The notes under the pieces are model-generated. The model saw only the letters and a program-made list of their open reading frames with translations. It did not search any database and was not told where the DNA came from. From Arthrobacter sp. B3I9 (lineage in GTDB: Bacteria; Actinomycetota; Actinomycetes; Actinomycetales; Micrococcaceae): 64,000 nt of DNA. Where the stretch lies: the NCBI RefSeq assembly GCF_030816935.1, contig NZ_JAUSYO010000001.1, positions 558,001 to 622,000 on the forward strand, written 5' to 3'. A program made the translations under genes and the position numbers. How positions within the stretch are numbered: the first letter of the stretch is position 1; every line of letters starts with the position of its first letter. Positions 35,041 through 44,836 of this stretch are shown here, in pieces.

Positions 35041-37329
35041 GTGAGGAAAGACAGTATCAGCGAGAGCATTGCAGGGTCCGAGGCAGCTGCCGACGGAGAC
35101 GGGAAGACGGCTTCGGCAGCCGCTGAACCAGCGGTGGACGCGGACATCAGTTACGACGAGCAGTTTTATCCCGCCCGCCCCAAGGCGCTGCGGCCGATAG
35201 CACGCCGGCGGCAGTACCTTGCCACCAGGCCGTCCTTCGAATTCGACGGACGCAATGCGGCCTACGTGGAATGGCTGCGGAACCAGGCGATGCTCGGAGA
35301 CGCCAACGTGCTGGCCCGGCAACTCTCGGGGCAAGCCAGCATGTGGCAGAACTCCTACGCGCATCCGAACCCCAGGGCAGCCGTCGAACGCGCACCGGTG
35401 TGGTTCACCGCCTACCCCTTGTCCTTCATCACCAGGTCCAACCAGTCCTTCCTTTCCGCTCTGGGTGACCCGGGCATGTGGGAAGCCTTCCGGGAAATAG
35501 GCATCCGTGCGATCCACACGGGACCCGTGAAGCTGGCAGGCGGCATCAGCGGCTGGTCCCAGACGCCGAGCGTGGACGGGCACTTCGACAGGATCAGCAT
35601 GGCGATCGATCCGGCCTTTGGCACCGAGGACGAGTTCCGCCGGATGTGTGAAGTCGCCGCGGAGCACGGCGGAACGATTATTGACGACATCGTTCCCGGC
35701 CACACCGGCAAGGGAGCCGACTTCCGCCTCGCCGAGATGAACTTCAGGGACTACCCGGGGATCTATCACATGGTGGATATCCCGGAGGAGGACTGGCACC
35801 TGTTGCCGGATGTGCCCGAAGGGCAGGACTCGGTGAACCTGAGTCCTGACTCCGAACAGGCATTGCAAAAAGCCGGGTACATCATTGGCCGGCTGCAGCG
35901 GGTCATCTTCTACGAGCCCGGCGTCAAGGAAACCAACTGGAGCGCCACCCGGCCCGTCGTGGACACCACGGGAAAGACCCGCCGCTGGGTCTACCTCCAC
36001 TACTTCAAAGCAGGCCAGCCGTCCATCAACTGGCTGGATCCCACGTTCGCCGGGATGCGCCTTGTGGTCGGCGACGCTTTGCATTCCTTGGTGGACCTCG
36101 GCACCGGCGCACTCCGGCTGGATGCGAACGGCTTCCTCGGAGTGGAGAAGAGCGCTGAAGAAGAGCCCGGCTGGTCTGAGGGGCATCCGCTCTCTGAAGC
36201 TGCCAACCAGCTCATTGGTTCCATGATCCGCAAGGTGGGCGGGTTCTCGTTCCAGGAGCTGAACCTGACCATCGACGACATCAAGGCGACCTCGGAAGCT
36301 GGCCCTGACCTTTCCTACGACTTCATCACCCGGCCTGCGTATCACTACGCCGTGGTCACCGCCGACACGGAGTTCCTGCGCCTGACGCTCCGCCTCTCGA
36401 TGGAGATCGGCGTGGATCAGGCCTCGCTGGTTCACGCGCTGCAGAATCATGACGAACTCACCTACGAACTGATGCACTTCGCCGCCGGGCACAGGGACGA
36501 GGTGTTTGAGCTGGGCGGCCAGGAACTGACCGGGGCGCAGCTCGCCGAGCACGTTCAACGCACTATGCAGGAGCGCCTGACCGGGGAGAACGCGCCGTAC
36601 AACGCGCTGTTCACCACCAACGGCATCGCCTGCACAACGGTGAGCTTCATCATGGCAGCGCTGGGAATCCGGGAACCGGACGCGATAACACCGGAAGAGG
36701 AGGCGCGAATCCAGGATGTACACATCCTCATGTCCATGTACAACGCCCTCCAGCCCGGAGTTTTCGCGCTTTCCGGCTGGGATCTGGCCGGCATAACGGC
36801 ACTCGACCGTAAGAGTGTCGCAGAACTTACCGCCCAGGGTGACACCCGCTGGATCAACCGGGGGGCACACGACATCATGGGCACCAGTCCGGACGCCGAA
36901 ACCTCCTCCTCCGGCATGCCGAGAGCCCGTAGCCTGTACGGGCCGCTCCCCGAGCAGCTGCAGAACCCGGACTCGTTCGCCCGGAGGCTTCAGCGGATCC
37001 TCACCGTAAGGGAAGAGAACGGCATCGCCACCGGCACGCTGCTGGATGTGCCGGATGTTTCGCACCGCGGCCTGCTGGTGCTGTGCATGCGCCTGGGCAG
37101 CGGCGCACTCCAGGTCACGGTGCTGAACTTCTCGGACCAGGACGTCGCCGGCAGCATCCAGTCAAGCCATCTGCTGCCTGGTGCGAGCGTGCACGATCTG
37201 TTCAGCGGCGCTGAAATCGGGCAGGTGGACGACCTCCACAGTTTCTTCCTGGAGTTGCCGGCCTACCAAGGAACGGCCCTGCTGCTCACCCATGAGGATC
37301 TCGGGGACGAGGAATCGCAGGCATCATGA
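35041..37329 (+). CDS. GH13 alpha-amylase-family enzyme (trehalose synthase-like)
   Basis: 762 aa from GTG 35041 (GGAAGGGG 5 bases upstream); an ATG at 34921 would add 40 residues but has a weaker site. After a ~110-residue lead come GH13 regions: I ([16 protein letters not shown]), II with the nucleophile Asp ([15 protein letters not shown]), and IV ([11 protein letters not shown]). A C-terminal beta domain follows ([18 protein letters not shown]). It is longer than and diverged from classic TreS; annotated relatives are called maltose alpha-D-glucosyltransferase or trehalose synthase, but the region I and II residues deviate (PGH, DANGF). Function not proven. Confidence 0.75.
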   Translation: MRKDSISESIAGSEAAADGDGKTASAAAEPAVDADISYDEQFYPARPKALRPIARRRQYLATRPSFEFDGRNAAYVEWLRNQAMLGDANVLARQLSGQASMWQNSYAHPNPRAAVERAPVWFTAYPLSFITRSNQSFLSALGDPGMWEAFREIGIRAIHTGPVKLAGGISGWSQTPSVDGHFDRISMAIDPAFGTEDEFRRMCEVAAEHGGTIIDDIVPGHTGKGADFRLAEMNFRDYPGIYHMVDIPEEDWHLLPDVPEGQDSVNLSPDSEQALQKAGYIIGRLQRVIFYEPGVKETNWSATRPVVDTTGKTRRWVYLHYFKAGQPSINWLDPTFAGMRLVVGDALHSLVDLGTGALRLDANGFLGVEKSAEEEPGWSEGHPLSEAANQLIGSMIRKVGGFSFQELNLTIDDIKATSEAGPDLSYDFITRPAYHYAVVTADTEFLRLTLRLSMEIGVDQASLVHALQNHDELTYELMHFAAGHRDEVFELGGQELTGAQLAEHVQRTMQERLTGENAPYNALFTTNGIACTTVSFIMAALGIREPDAITPEEEARIQDVHILMSMYNALQPGVFALSGWDLAGITALDRKSVAELTAQGDTRWINRGAHDIMGTSPDAETSSSGMPRARSLYGPLPEQLQNPDSFARRLQRILTVREENGIATGTLLDVPDVSHRGLLVLCMRLGSGALQVTVLNFSDQDVAGSIQSSHLLPGASVHDLFSGAEIGQVDDLHSFFLELPAYQGTALLLTHEDLGDEESQAS

Positions 37330-37381
37330 GGCTGGGCGCGCACGAACCCTCAGCTGAGAAGTAGCGGCTGAACGTGGAAAA

Positions 37382-37423
37382 GGCTGGCCGGGGCACACCA
37401 TGAGAGGTGGGCCCCGGCCAGCC
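37382..37423. terminator. Terminator hairpin between convergent genes
   Basis: GGCTGGCCGGGGC (37382-37394) pairs perfectly with GCCCCGGCCAGCC (37411-37423), loop 16. On the minus strand it is followed by TTTTCC, so it suits the MHS transporter transcript; it also sits after the GH13 gene on the plus strand. Confidence 0.75.
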
Positions 37424-37451
37424 GGCGGGCATGCTTGCGGTCAGGCGCCGG

Positions 37452-38855
37452 TCAGACGCTGGTTGCCGCCTTGGCCCCGGCAGAATCCTGCCCGCGCCGT
37501 TTGTCAAAGACCGTGGCACCGACTTCCTGCTCGGCCTGGTTTCCAATGCCCAGATCGATGCCCCGGCGTTCCCGAATGACCAGGACCGCTCCCGTCGAGA
37601 TGAGAGCCATGACGAGCAGGTACACGGAAACGGACGTCGTGGTCCCTGTGGCCTGCACCAGCGCGGTGGCGATCGTTGGAGCGAAGGCGCCGCCGATGAT
37701 GGCGCCCAGGGCGTAGGAGATGGCAACCCCGGAGAACCGGACGGACGCCGGGAACAGCTCACTGTAGAGGGCCGCCTGCGGCCCGTAGGTCAGGCCCAGG
37801 CCGACACTGAACAGCGACAGGCCCAGAAGCATGGCCCAGATGTTGCCGGTGTTGATGAGCCAGAACAGCGGGAAGAACGTGACAATCAGGCAGGCATAGC
37901 CGATGAGGTAGGTCTTCTTGCGGCCAAGGCTGTCGGCGAGGTAGCCGGAGATCAGCGTAAAGACGAACCAAAGCGCGGCGGAGACCGTCACGGCCAGGAG
38001 CACCTGCGTGCGGTCCATGGCGAGTCCCTTGGGTGCGGTGGCGTAGCTGAGGATGTAGCCGCCGGTGGTCATGTAGCCGGCGGCGTTGTTGCCTGCGAAG
38101 ACCAGGGCCGCAAGGATCACGAGCAGCCAGTGCTTCTTGAACAGCTCCACAATCGGAACGCGGGTCTGCTGCTTCCGGGTGGCGATTTCGGCAAAGACGG
38201 GGCTCTCCTCCACACTCCGGCGGACGATGAAACCCACGATGATCAGGACGAAGCTGAGCAGGAACGGCACACGCCAGCCCCACTCCACAAATGCCTCCCC
38301 GGGAGAGACCACGCCGGACATCAGGCTGAGGACGCCGGAGGCAAGGAGCATGCCCAGGGGGACTCCGAGCTGCGGAAAGGAGCCGAACAGGCCCCGCCGG
38401 GAGCGGGTTGCGTGTTCCACGGCCATGAGGACGGCCCCGCCCCATTCACCGCCTGCCGAAATGCCCTGCAGGATGCGCAGCAGCAGCAACAGGACGGGAG
38501 CGGCAAGGCCGGCGGTCTCGTAAGTGGGCAGGACGCCGATCAAGGTGGTTGCGGCACCCATCAGGATAAGCGTGAGGACCAGCATGGCCCTCCGCCCCAG
38601 CCGGTCACCGAAGTGTCCGGCCAGGAACGCTCCAAGGGGCCGGAACAGGAAGCTCAGGCCCACCGACGCGAACGAGATCAGCAGCGCGATGTCGTTGCCC
38701 GCCGGTTCGAAGAAGAGCTTGGCGAACACCAGGCCGGCGGCATTGGCGTAAATGAAGAAGTCGTACCACTCGATGGTGGTTCCGATGATGGTGGCAAACG
38801 CGACCCGGCGGTTTTCCCGCGCAGAATTGCGATGTTCGTGCGACAGAGCGCTCAT
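37452..38855 (-). CDS. MHS-family MFS transporter (metabolite/H+ symporter)
   Basis: 467 aa, twelve hydrophobic segments. N-terminal RVAFATIIGTTIEWYDFFIYANAAGLVF and loop GHFGDRLGRRAMLVLTL are the metabolite:H+ symporter (MHS, e.g. ShiA/KgtP/ProP) signatures; GGEWGGAVLMAVEHA follows near 137. Last gene of the homoprotocatechuate operon, so the likely cargo is an arylacetate such as 4-hydroxyphenylacetate. This is context inference; MHS proteins also carry shikimate, ketoglutarate or betaine. Confidence 0.85.
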   Translation of the reverse strand: MSALSHEHRNSARENRRVAFATIIGTTIEWYDFFIYANAAGLVFAKLFFEPAGNDIALLISFASVGLSFLFRPLGAFLAGHFGDRLGRRAMLVLTLILMGAATTLIGVLPTYETAGLAAPVLLLLLRILQGISAGGEWGGAVLMAVEHATRSRRGLFGSFPQLGVPLGMLLASGVLSLMSGVVSPGEAFVEWGWRVPFLLSFVLIIVGFIVRRSVEESPVFAEIATRKQQTRVPIVELFKKHWLLVILAALVFAGNNAAGYMTTGGYILSYATAPKGLAMDRTQVLLAVTVSAALWFVFTLISGYLADSLGRKKTYLIGYACLIVTFFPLFWLINTGNIWAMLLGLSLFSVGLGLTYGPQAALYSELFPASVRFSGVAISYALGAIIGGAFAPTIATALVQATGTTTSVSVYLLVMALISTGAVLVIRERRGIDLGIGNQAEQEVGATVFDKRRGQDSAGAKAATSV

Positions 38856-38921
38856 GGTGTCTCTTTTCCCGTGGCCACATCAGTGTGGCCCGCCGTCGGA
38901 GTGATGGATGGTAACGAAAAC

Positions 38922-40427
38922 TCAGGATGCGTAGGGGTCGGCGATGCCGATGTATTGGGTGGTGGTGTATTCGGCGATGCCCTCGGAGCCGCCTTCGCGG
39001 CCGAGCCCGGACTGCTTCACTCCGCCGAACGGTGCGGCGGCGTTGGAGATGATGCCGGCGTTGAACCCGACCATGCCGAATTCAATCTGTTCGGCCACCC
39101 GCAACAGCCGGTTGAAGTCCTTGCTGTAGATGTAGGAGGCCAGGCCGTACTCGGTGGCGTTGGCCAGCCGGATGGCCTCTTCCTCGGTGGCGAAGGTGGT
39201 CACGGGTGCCACCGGCCCGAAGATCTCCTGGCCCAGGATCGCGGCGTCGTTCGGCACGTTGCCCAGCACCGTGGGCTGGTAGAAGTAGCCGGGTCCGTCC
39301 ACGGGCGCGCCTCCGGTGAGGATAGTGGCTCCGGCGTCAACCGCGGCGGCCACCAGGGCGTGGACGTCGTCACGGGCGGCCGCGCCGATCAGCGGACCCA
39401 CCTGGGTGGCCGGGTCGGTGCCGCGCCCGGTGGCCAGGGCACCCATCGCGGCGGCGAACCTGGCTGTGAAGTCGGCCGCGACGGAGTCCTGGACCAGGAA
39501 CCGGTTGGCCGCGGTGCAGGCCTCGCCCATGTTCCGCATCTTGGCGGCCATGGCCCCCTCGACGGCGGCATCGAGGTCGGCGTCGTCGAACACGATGAAC
39601 GGGGCATTTCCGCCGAGCTCCATGGAGGTCCGCAGCACGTTCTGCGCGGCGTCCGCGATGAGCCGCTTGCCGACGGGAGTGGAACCGGTGAAGGAGACCT
39701 TCCGCAGGCGCGGGTCGGCCAGCAGCGGCCCGGAAACCCCGGAAGCTGAAGACGAGGACACGACGTTCAGCACCCCGGCAGGCAGGCCGGCATCGAGCAT
39801 GGTCTGCGCGAAGTACTGGGCGGTGAGTGGGGTGAGCTTGGCGGGCTTGAGGACCATGGTGCACCCTGCCGCCACGGCGGGGGCGACCTTGCGGGTGGCC
39901 ATCGCCAGCGGGAAGTTCCACGGCGTGATCAGCAGGCAGGGCCCGACGGGTTTGTGCTGGACGAGGATCCTGTTCTTGCCCTCGGGCGTGGTGAGGTAGC
40001 GGCCGTAGTCGCGGACCGTTTCCTCCGCGAACCAGCGCAGGAATTCGGCCCCGTAGGCCACCTCGCCGCGGGCTTCGGCCAGCGGCTTGCCCATCTCCAG
40101 GGTCATTAGCAGCGCAAAGTCTTCGGTGCGTGCGGCGACCAGGTCAAAGGCACGGCGGAGAATTTCGGCCCGTACCCGCGGTGCCGTCCGCGCCCAGGAG
40201 GCCTGGACCGCATCGGCCGCGTCCAGCGCCGCCACGGCGTCCTCGCTGGTGGCCGAGGCGAGGGTGGCGAGCACCTCCCCGGTGGCGGGGTCGTTCACGT
40301 CAAAGCTGCCGCCGTCGGACGCGTCCCGCCACTGCCCGCCAATCAGCAGGCCAGTGGGAACGGATGCGAGGAGGGAAGCCTCACGTTCCGGCAAAATGGC
40401 AGGGAAAAGCCCAGAGGTAACTGTCAT
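38922..40427 (-). CDS. gabD: Succinate-semialdehyde dehydrogenase
   Basis: 501 aa aldehyde dehydrogenase from ATG 40427. Catalytic Glu270 in SMELGGNAPFIVF and Cys304 in NMGEACTAANRFL; NAD(P)-binding region TPWNFPLAMATRKVAPAVAAGCTMVLKPA. The MELGGNAPFIVFDDADLDAAVEG pattern is typical of GabD/SSADH. Downstream of hpaI, whose product is succinate semialdehyde plus pyruvate, so it should feed carbon into the TCA cycle as succinate. Gap to hpaI is 20 bases. Confidence 0.9.
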   Translation of the reverse strand: MTVTSGLFPAILPEREASLLASVPTGLLIGGQWRDASDGGSFDVNDPATGEVLATLASATSEDAVAALDAADAVQASWARTAPRVRAEILRRAFDLVAARTEDFALLMTLEMGKPLAEARGEVAYGAEFLRWFAEETVRDYGRYLTTPEGKNRILVQHKPVGPCLLITPWNFPLAMATRKVAPAVAAGCTMVLKPAKLTPLTAQYFAQTMLDAGLPAGVLNVVSSSSASGVSGPLLADPRLRKVSFTGSTPVGKRLIADAAQNVLRTSMELGGNAPFIVFDDADLDAAVEGAMAAKMRNMGEACTAANRFLVQDSVAADFTARFAAAMGALATGRGTDPATQVGPLIGAAARDDVHALVAAAVDAGATILTGGAPVDGPGYFYQPTVLGNVPNDAAILGQEIFGPVAPVTTFATEEEAIRLANATEYGLASYIYSKDFNRLLRVAEQIEFGMVGFNAGIISNAAAPFGGVKQSGLGREGGSEGIAEYTTTQYIGIADPYAS

Positions 40428-40447
40428 CGGGAAGTCCTTAGGAAGTG

Positions 40448-41263
40448 TCAGTAGCTGGCCGGGGTGCCGCCGTCGGCAGGCCGGATGAATTGCGCGGCGA
40501 GGGCTTCGGAGCCTCGTGCGAGGAGGGCGACGTCGGCCCCCACCAGGATGAAGCCGGCGCCGTTGGCGAGGTAATGCTGTGCCGTGGCGGGATTGAAGGC
40601 GTTGACGCCGGCAGGTTTTCCGGCCGCTTCTGCGGCGGAAAGGCAGTGCTCGACGGCGGCGCGTACGTCCGGGTGTTCCTGCTGGCCCAGCAGGCCCATG
40701 GAGGCGGCGAGATCGGACGGGCCGATGAAGACGGCATCCACGCCGTCCACCTTGAGAATGTCCTCCACGGCCTCGACAGCCGCGGTGGATTCGATCTGCA
40801 CCGTGACGCTGACGGTCTCGCCGGCGCGGACCAGGTAGTCCGGCACCCGGTTCCAGCGCGCGGCCCGGGCCAGGGCCGAGCCGACGCCGCGGACGCCCTC
40901 GGGCGGGTAACGGGTGGCCGCCACCGCAGCTTCCGCCTCCGCCACGGAGTTCACCATGGGAATGAGCAGGTTCTGCACGCCCAGGTCCAGGTACTGCTTG
41001 ATCACCACGGTGTCGTTCACGGGCGGCCGGACCATCGTGTGGACCGGGTAGCCGTTGACGGCCTGAAGCTGGGACAGGATGGACTCGAGCCCGTTCGGGC
41101 TGTGCTCGGCGTCCACCAGCAACCAGTCCAGGCCGGATCCCGCGCAGAGTTCGGCGATGAGCGGGCTGCCGGAGCACACCCACATTCCTGCCAGCGCCCG
41201 ACCGGCCTCGCCGTGTTCACTGCGAAGGGCGTCGCGGAAGGTGTCTTCTACTCGAAGCGGCAT
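40448..41263 (-). CDS. hpaI: 4-hydroxy-2-oxoheptanedioate aldolase (HpcH/HpaI family)
   Basis: 271 aa class II aldolase. WVCSGSPLIAELCAGSGLDWLLVDAEHSPN holds the catalytic base region; Mg2+ ligands are in QIESTAAVE and GPSDLAASMG. Cleaves 4-hydroxy-2-oxoheptane-1,7-dioate to pyruvate and succinate semialdehyde, the last carbon-splitting step of the homoprotocatechuate pathway. The start overlaps the end of hpaH by 16 bases. Confidence 0.92.
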   Translation of the reverse strand: MPLRVEDTFRDALRSEHGEAGRALAGMWVCSGSPLIAELCAGSGLDWLLVDAEHSPNGLESILSQLQAVNGYPVHTMVRPPVNDTVVIKQYLDLGVQNLLIPMVNSVAEAEAAVAATRYPPEGVRGVGSALARAARWNRVPDYLVRAGETVSVTVQIESTAAVEAVEDILKVDGVDAVFIGPSDLAASMGLLGQQEHPDVRAAVEHCLSAAEAAGKPAGVNAFNPATAQHYLANGAGFILVGADVALLARGSEALAAQFIRPADGGTPASY

Positions 41264-42033
41264 GTCACAGCTCCCAGCGGGCCGTAGTCGGCGTGCACGG
41301 TGTCACCCTTGAAGACCCAGAGCGGGCGGGTGAAGGAGCCGGCCAGGATGATGTCCCCGGCCTTCAAAGAGTCCCCGTGGGCGGCGATCTTGTTGGCCAG
41401 CCAATGGACGCCGTTGGCCGGGTGGTCCAGGACGCCGGCCGCCACGCCGGTCTCTTCCACCGTCTGGTTCTTGTACAGGATGGCGGACACCCAGCGGAGG
41501 TCGACGGCGTCCGGCTTCACCGGGTTGCCGCCCACAACCATGGCACCCATCGCCGCGTTGTCCGAGATGGTGTCCACGATGGTCCTGCCCTCCATCTCGA
41601 TCCTCGAATCCAGGATCTCGAGGGCCGGAACCACGTAGTCGGTGGCCTTCAGGACGTCGAAGATAGTGCAGCCGGGGCCCTTAAGCCCGTCCTTGAGGAC
41701 GAACGCCAGCTCCACCTCCACCCGCGGGTGGGTGTACTTGTCCCACTCCACGGAGCAGCCGGTCTCCAGCACCATGTCATCGAAGATGGCGCCGTAGTCC
41801 GGTTCAGTGATTCCTGTGGCTGCCTGCATGGCCTTGGACGTGAGGCCGATCTTGCGCCCCACCAGGGTCCGGCCGGCTTCCTCGTTGCGGCGGCGCCACA
41901 GCTGCTGGACGGCGTAGGAGTCCTCCACCGTCATGTCCGGGTAGCGGGCCGTCAGGCGGGGAACAGGGGTACGGTTCCGGCCGGCTTCCACCAGTTCATC
42001 CGCAATGGCCTCAATCGTCGTGGCATCCAGCAT
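41248..42033 (-). CDS. hpaH: 2-oxo-hept-3-ene-1,7-dioate hydratase
   Basis: 261 aa. MhpD/HpcG-like hydratase: DSYAVQQLWRRRNEEAGRTLVGRKIGLTSKAMQAATGI, the metal-binding pair in PRVEVELAFVL, and NGVHWLANKIAAHGDSLKAGDIILAGSFT. Adds water to the 2-oxo-heptenedioate formed after decarboxylation. The ATG at 42033 is 2 bases after the hpaD stop, so coupled to hpaD. Confidence 0.92.
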   Translation of the reverse strand: MLDATTIEAIADELVEAGRNRTPVPRLTARYPDMTVEDSYAVQQLWRRRNEEAGRTLVGRKIGLTSKAMQAATGITEPDYGAIFDDMVLETGCSVEWDKYTHPRVEVELAFVLKDGLKGPGCTIFDVLKATDYVVPALEILDSRIEMEGRTIVDTISDNAAMGAMVVGGNPVKPDAVDLRWVSAILYKNQTVEETGVAAGVLDHPANGVHWLANKIAAHGDSLKAGDIILAGSFTRPLWVFKGDTVHADYGPLGAVTCRFE

Positions 42034-42035
42034 GG

Positions 42036-43133
42036 CTACAGCTGCGCTCCCAGCTTGAACCCTGTCTTTTCGCCGGCGGAGCCGTTTTCTTCGCCCTCCG
42101 GCTTGCGGGTGTAGGAGAAGCCGTCGGCGCCGACGGTGACTGCCATTTCGCTCTTTTCCTCGCGGACGATGACCGGCTGGGGGTTGCCGTCGAGGTCCAG
42201 GACCAGGGAGGCCTCGGTGTACCAGGACGGGACCACGGGGTTGCCCCACCAGTCCCGGCGCTGGTTGTCATGGACGTCCCAGGTGATGGTGGGGTTGTCC
42301 GGGTCGCCGGTGTAGTAGTCCTGGGTGTAGATCTCGATGCGGTGGCCGTCCGGGTCCAGGATGTAAAGGTAGAACGCGTTGGAGACACCGTGGCGGCCGG
42401 GACCACGCTCGATCCGGTCGCTGATGCGCAGGGCGCCCATCTTGTCGCAGATCTGGATGATGTTGTGCTTCTCGTGCGTGGCGAAGGCGACGTGGTGCAT
42501 GCGCGGGCCGTTGCCGCCGGTGAGGGCGGTGTCATGCACCGTCTGCTTGCGGTGCATCCAGGCGGCGTACGTGACGCCGTCGGCGTCCTTGATGTCCTCC
42601 GAGACGCGGAAGCCGAGGTCCTCCAAGTAGGCACGGCCGCGCGGGACGTCCGGGGTGACCTGGTTGAAGTGGTCGAGGCGGACCAGCTCACCGGCGGAGT
42701 AGAGGTCGTAGCGCTGGGTGAGGCGCTCCACGTGCTCCACGTCGTAGAAGAACTCGTAGGGGAAGCCGAGCGGGTCCTCGACGCGGACGGAGTCGCCGAT
42801 GCCCTTGGTGAAGCCGTCCCTGCGGCGTTCGGTGCGGCAGCCCAGTTCCTTGTAGTAGGCCTCGGCGGCGTCCACCTCGGCCGGGGACTTCACCCGGTAG
42901 GCGAAGGCAGCCACCGCGGCGATGGGGCCCTTGCGCAGCACCAGATTGTGGTGGATGAACTCCTCGAGGGAGCGGAGGTAGATGTTGTTCTCGTCCTCCT
43001 CGGTGACGTGCAGGCCCAGGACGTCCACATAGAACTCGCGCGACTTGGCGAGGTCAGTGACCACGATTTCCATGTAGGCGCAGCGGACAATGTCCGGTGC
43101 CGGGACGGTGGGGGTGGGAACGAAGTTGGTCAT
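42036..43133 (-). CDS. hpaD: 3,4-dihydroxyphenylacetate (homoprotocatechuate) 2,3-dioxygenase
   Basis: 365 aa extradiol ring-cleavage enzyme. Counting from ATG 43133, the metal ligands are His155 (LDHFNQV), His214 (MHHVAF) and Glu267 (HRIEIYT), and the acid-base residue is His200. These are exactly the numbers published for the Brevibacterium fuscum enzyme, and the length is also the same, so start and function are firm. The homologue of Arthrobacter globiformis (MndD) uses Mn2+ and that of B. fuscum Fe2+; the metal here cannot be predicted. Opens the catechol ring to 5-carboxymethyl-2-hydroxymuconate semialdehyde. Confidence 0.96.
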   Translation of the reverse strand: MTNFVPTPTVPAPDIVRCAYMEIVVTDLAKSREFYVDVLGLHVTEEDENNIYLRSLEEFIHHNLVLRKGPIAAVAAFAYRVKSPAEVDAAEAYYKELGCRTERRRDGFTKGIGDSVRVEDPLGFPYEFFYDVEHVERLTQRYDLYSAGELVRLDHFNQVTPDVPRGRAYLEDLGFRVSEDIKDADGVTYAAWMHRKQTVHDTALTGGNGPRMHHVAFATHEKHNIIQICDKMGALRISDRIERGPGRHGVSNAFYLYILDPDGHRIEIYTQDYYTGDPDNPTITWDVHDNQRRDWWGNPVVPSWYTEASLVLDLDGNPQPVIVREEKSEMAVTVGADGFSYTRKPEGEENGSAGEKTGFKLGAQL

Positions 43134-43170
43134 CGTGTTCTCTCTTCTTTGAAAGGGGGTCTGTGGGAAC

Positions 43171-43235
43171 CCAACTGACTCGCAGTAGGTGTCGTTTTGA
43201 AGCCTCAAAACGACAACAAATGCGAGCTAGTTGGG
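43171..43235. repeat. Dispersed hairpin element, copy 2
   Basis: Core TGTCGTTTTGA (43190-43200) and TCAAAACGACA (43205-43215), 4-base loop. The outer arms CCAACTGACTCGCA (43171-43184) and TGCGAGCTAGTTGG (43221-43234) match in 12 of 14 positions. Lies between hpaE and hpaD, 22 bases after the hpaE stop. Confidence 0.85.
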
Positions 43236-43256
43236 CGGCTCGCGCCTGGTTGGCGC

Positions 43257-44798
43257 TCAGCCTTCGTTGGCGGCAGCGGCTTCGATGCTGCCGAACTTCG
43301 GGGTGTGGACACTGCCGAGCGTGATGTGCACGGCCTGCTGGTCGGTGTAGAAGTCGATGGAGCGGTACCCGCCCTCGTGGCCCAGGCCGGACGCCTTCAC
43401 GCCGCCGAAAGGGGTGCGCAGGTCGCGGACGTTGTGGCTGTTGAGCCACACCATGCCGGCTTCGACGTTCTGTGAGAAGTTGTGCGCTCGGGTCAGGTTC
43501 TGCGTCCAGATGTAGGCCGCCAGGCCGTACTTGGTGTTGTTCGCCAGGGCGAGGGCCTCGTCGTCGTTCTCGAACGGGGTGATGGCCACGACGGGACCGA
43601 AGATCTCCTCCTGGAAGATCCGGGCGTCAGGAGCGACGTCGGCAAACACCGTGGGGGCGATGTAGTTGCCGTCCGGAAGGCCTTCCGGCCGGCCGCCGCC
43701 GGCCAGCAGCCGGCCTTCGGACTTGCCGATCTCCACGTAGGAGGCCACCTTTTCGTAGTGCTCCGGGTGGACGAGGGCGCCCACCTGGGTCTTGGGATCG
43801 TGGGGGTCGCCCACCACGATGTTCTTGGCGCGGGCGGCGTACTTCTCGCAGAACTCGTCGTAGATGGCGCGTTCCACCAGGATGCGGGAACCGGCCGTGC
43901 AGCGCTCGCCGTTGAGGGAGAAGACGCCGAACAGTGCGGAGTCGATGGCGGCGTCCAGGTCGGCGTCGGCAAAGACGACGCAGGGGGACTTGCCGCCGAG
44001 CTCCATGGAGAGGCCCTTGAGGTTGGCGGCCGCGTTGCGGAAGATGGTCTGGCCCGTGGTGGTCTCGCCGGTGAAGGAGATCAGCGGGACGTCGGGGTGC
44101 TTCACCAGTGCGTCGCCGGCTTCCTCGCCGAGGCCGTTGACCAGGTTGAACACGCCGTCGGGCAGGCCGGCTTCCTTGAAGATGGTGGCCCACAGCGAGG
44201 CGGACAGCGGGGTGAACTCGGCGGGCTTCAGGACCACGGTGTTGCCCGTAGCCAGTGCCGGTGCGAGCTTCCACGACTCCAGCATGAACGGGGTGTTCCA
44301 CGGTGTGATCAGGCCCGCGACGCCGATCGGCTTGCGGTTCACGTAGTTGATTTGCGAGCCGGGGACCTTCATGGCGTCGTCGAACTGCGCCACGATCAGG
44401 TCCGCGAAGAAGCGGAAGTTCTCAGCCGCCCGGAGCGCCTGGCCCTTGGCCTGGGTGATGGGCAGCCCGGTGTCGAAGGTTTCCAGCTCGGCCAGCCGCG
44501 CCTCCTGGGCTTCGACGGCGTCAGCGATCCTGTTCAGGATGCGGGCGCGTTCGCGGGGCTTCATTTTCGGCCACGGGCCGTTGACGAACGCTTCGCGGGC
44601 GGCGGCGACAGCGAGGTCGACGTCTTCCTTCTGGCCCGCGGCGGCGGTGGCGTAGTTGGTGTTGGAGACCGGGTCCAGGACATCGAAGGTCTTGCCGCCC
44701 ACGGAGTCAACGAATTCGCCGTTGATGTAGTGCTGGATGTGGGTGGGCAGGTTCTCCGGGACGTAATGCGTTGCTGCGGTTTCTACAGGGGTCGTCAT
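43257..44798 (-). CDS. hpaE: 5-carboxymethyl-2-hydroxymuconate semialdehyde dehydrogenase
   Basis: 513 aa from ATG 44798 (AGGA 8 bases upstream; ATG 44828 has no site). Aldehyde dehydrogenase with Glu266 in SMELGGKSPCVVF and Cys300 in LNGERCTAGSRILVE. Pattern and position in the hpa operon identify HpaE, which oxidises the ring-cleavage product to 5-carboxymethyl-2-hydroxymuconate using NAD+. Follows the GntR gene by about 40 bases. Confidence 0.92.
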   Translation of the reverse strand: MTTPVETAATHYVPENLPTHIQHYINGEFVDSVGGKTFDVLDPVSNTNYATAAAGQKEDVDLAVAAAREAFVNGPWPKMKPRERARILNRIADAVEAQEARLAELETFDTGLPITQAKGQALRAAENFRFFADLIVAQFDDAMKVPGSQINYVNRKPIGVAGLITPWNTPFMLESWKLAPALATGNTVVLKPAEFTPLSASLWATIFKEAGLPDGVFNLVNGLGEEAGDALVKHPDVPLISFTGETTTGQTIFRNAAANLKGLSMELGGKSPCVVFADADLDAAIDSALFGVFSLNGERCTAGSRILVERAIYDEFCEKYAARAKNIVVGDPHDPKTQVGALVHPEHYEKVASYVEIGKSEGRLLAGGGRPEGLPDGNYIAPTVFADVAPDARIFQEEIFGPVVAITPFENDDEALALANNTKYGLAAYIWTQNLTRAHNFSQNVEAGMVWLNSHNVRDLRTPFGGVKASGLGHEGGYRSIDFYTDQQAVHITLGSVHTPKFGSIEAAAANEG

Positions 44799-44836
44799 CG
44801 TTGAGGTCCTAACTGTGGTCTCGGGCATTGGGGGTC

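Noticed and set aside
40428..41183. N-terminal extension of the succinate-semialdehyde dehydrogenase to 753 aa
   Set aside because: The extra residues are Arg/Gly-rich shadow sequence of hpaI; the family start is at ATG 40427.
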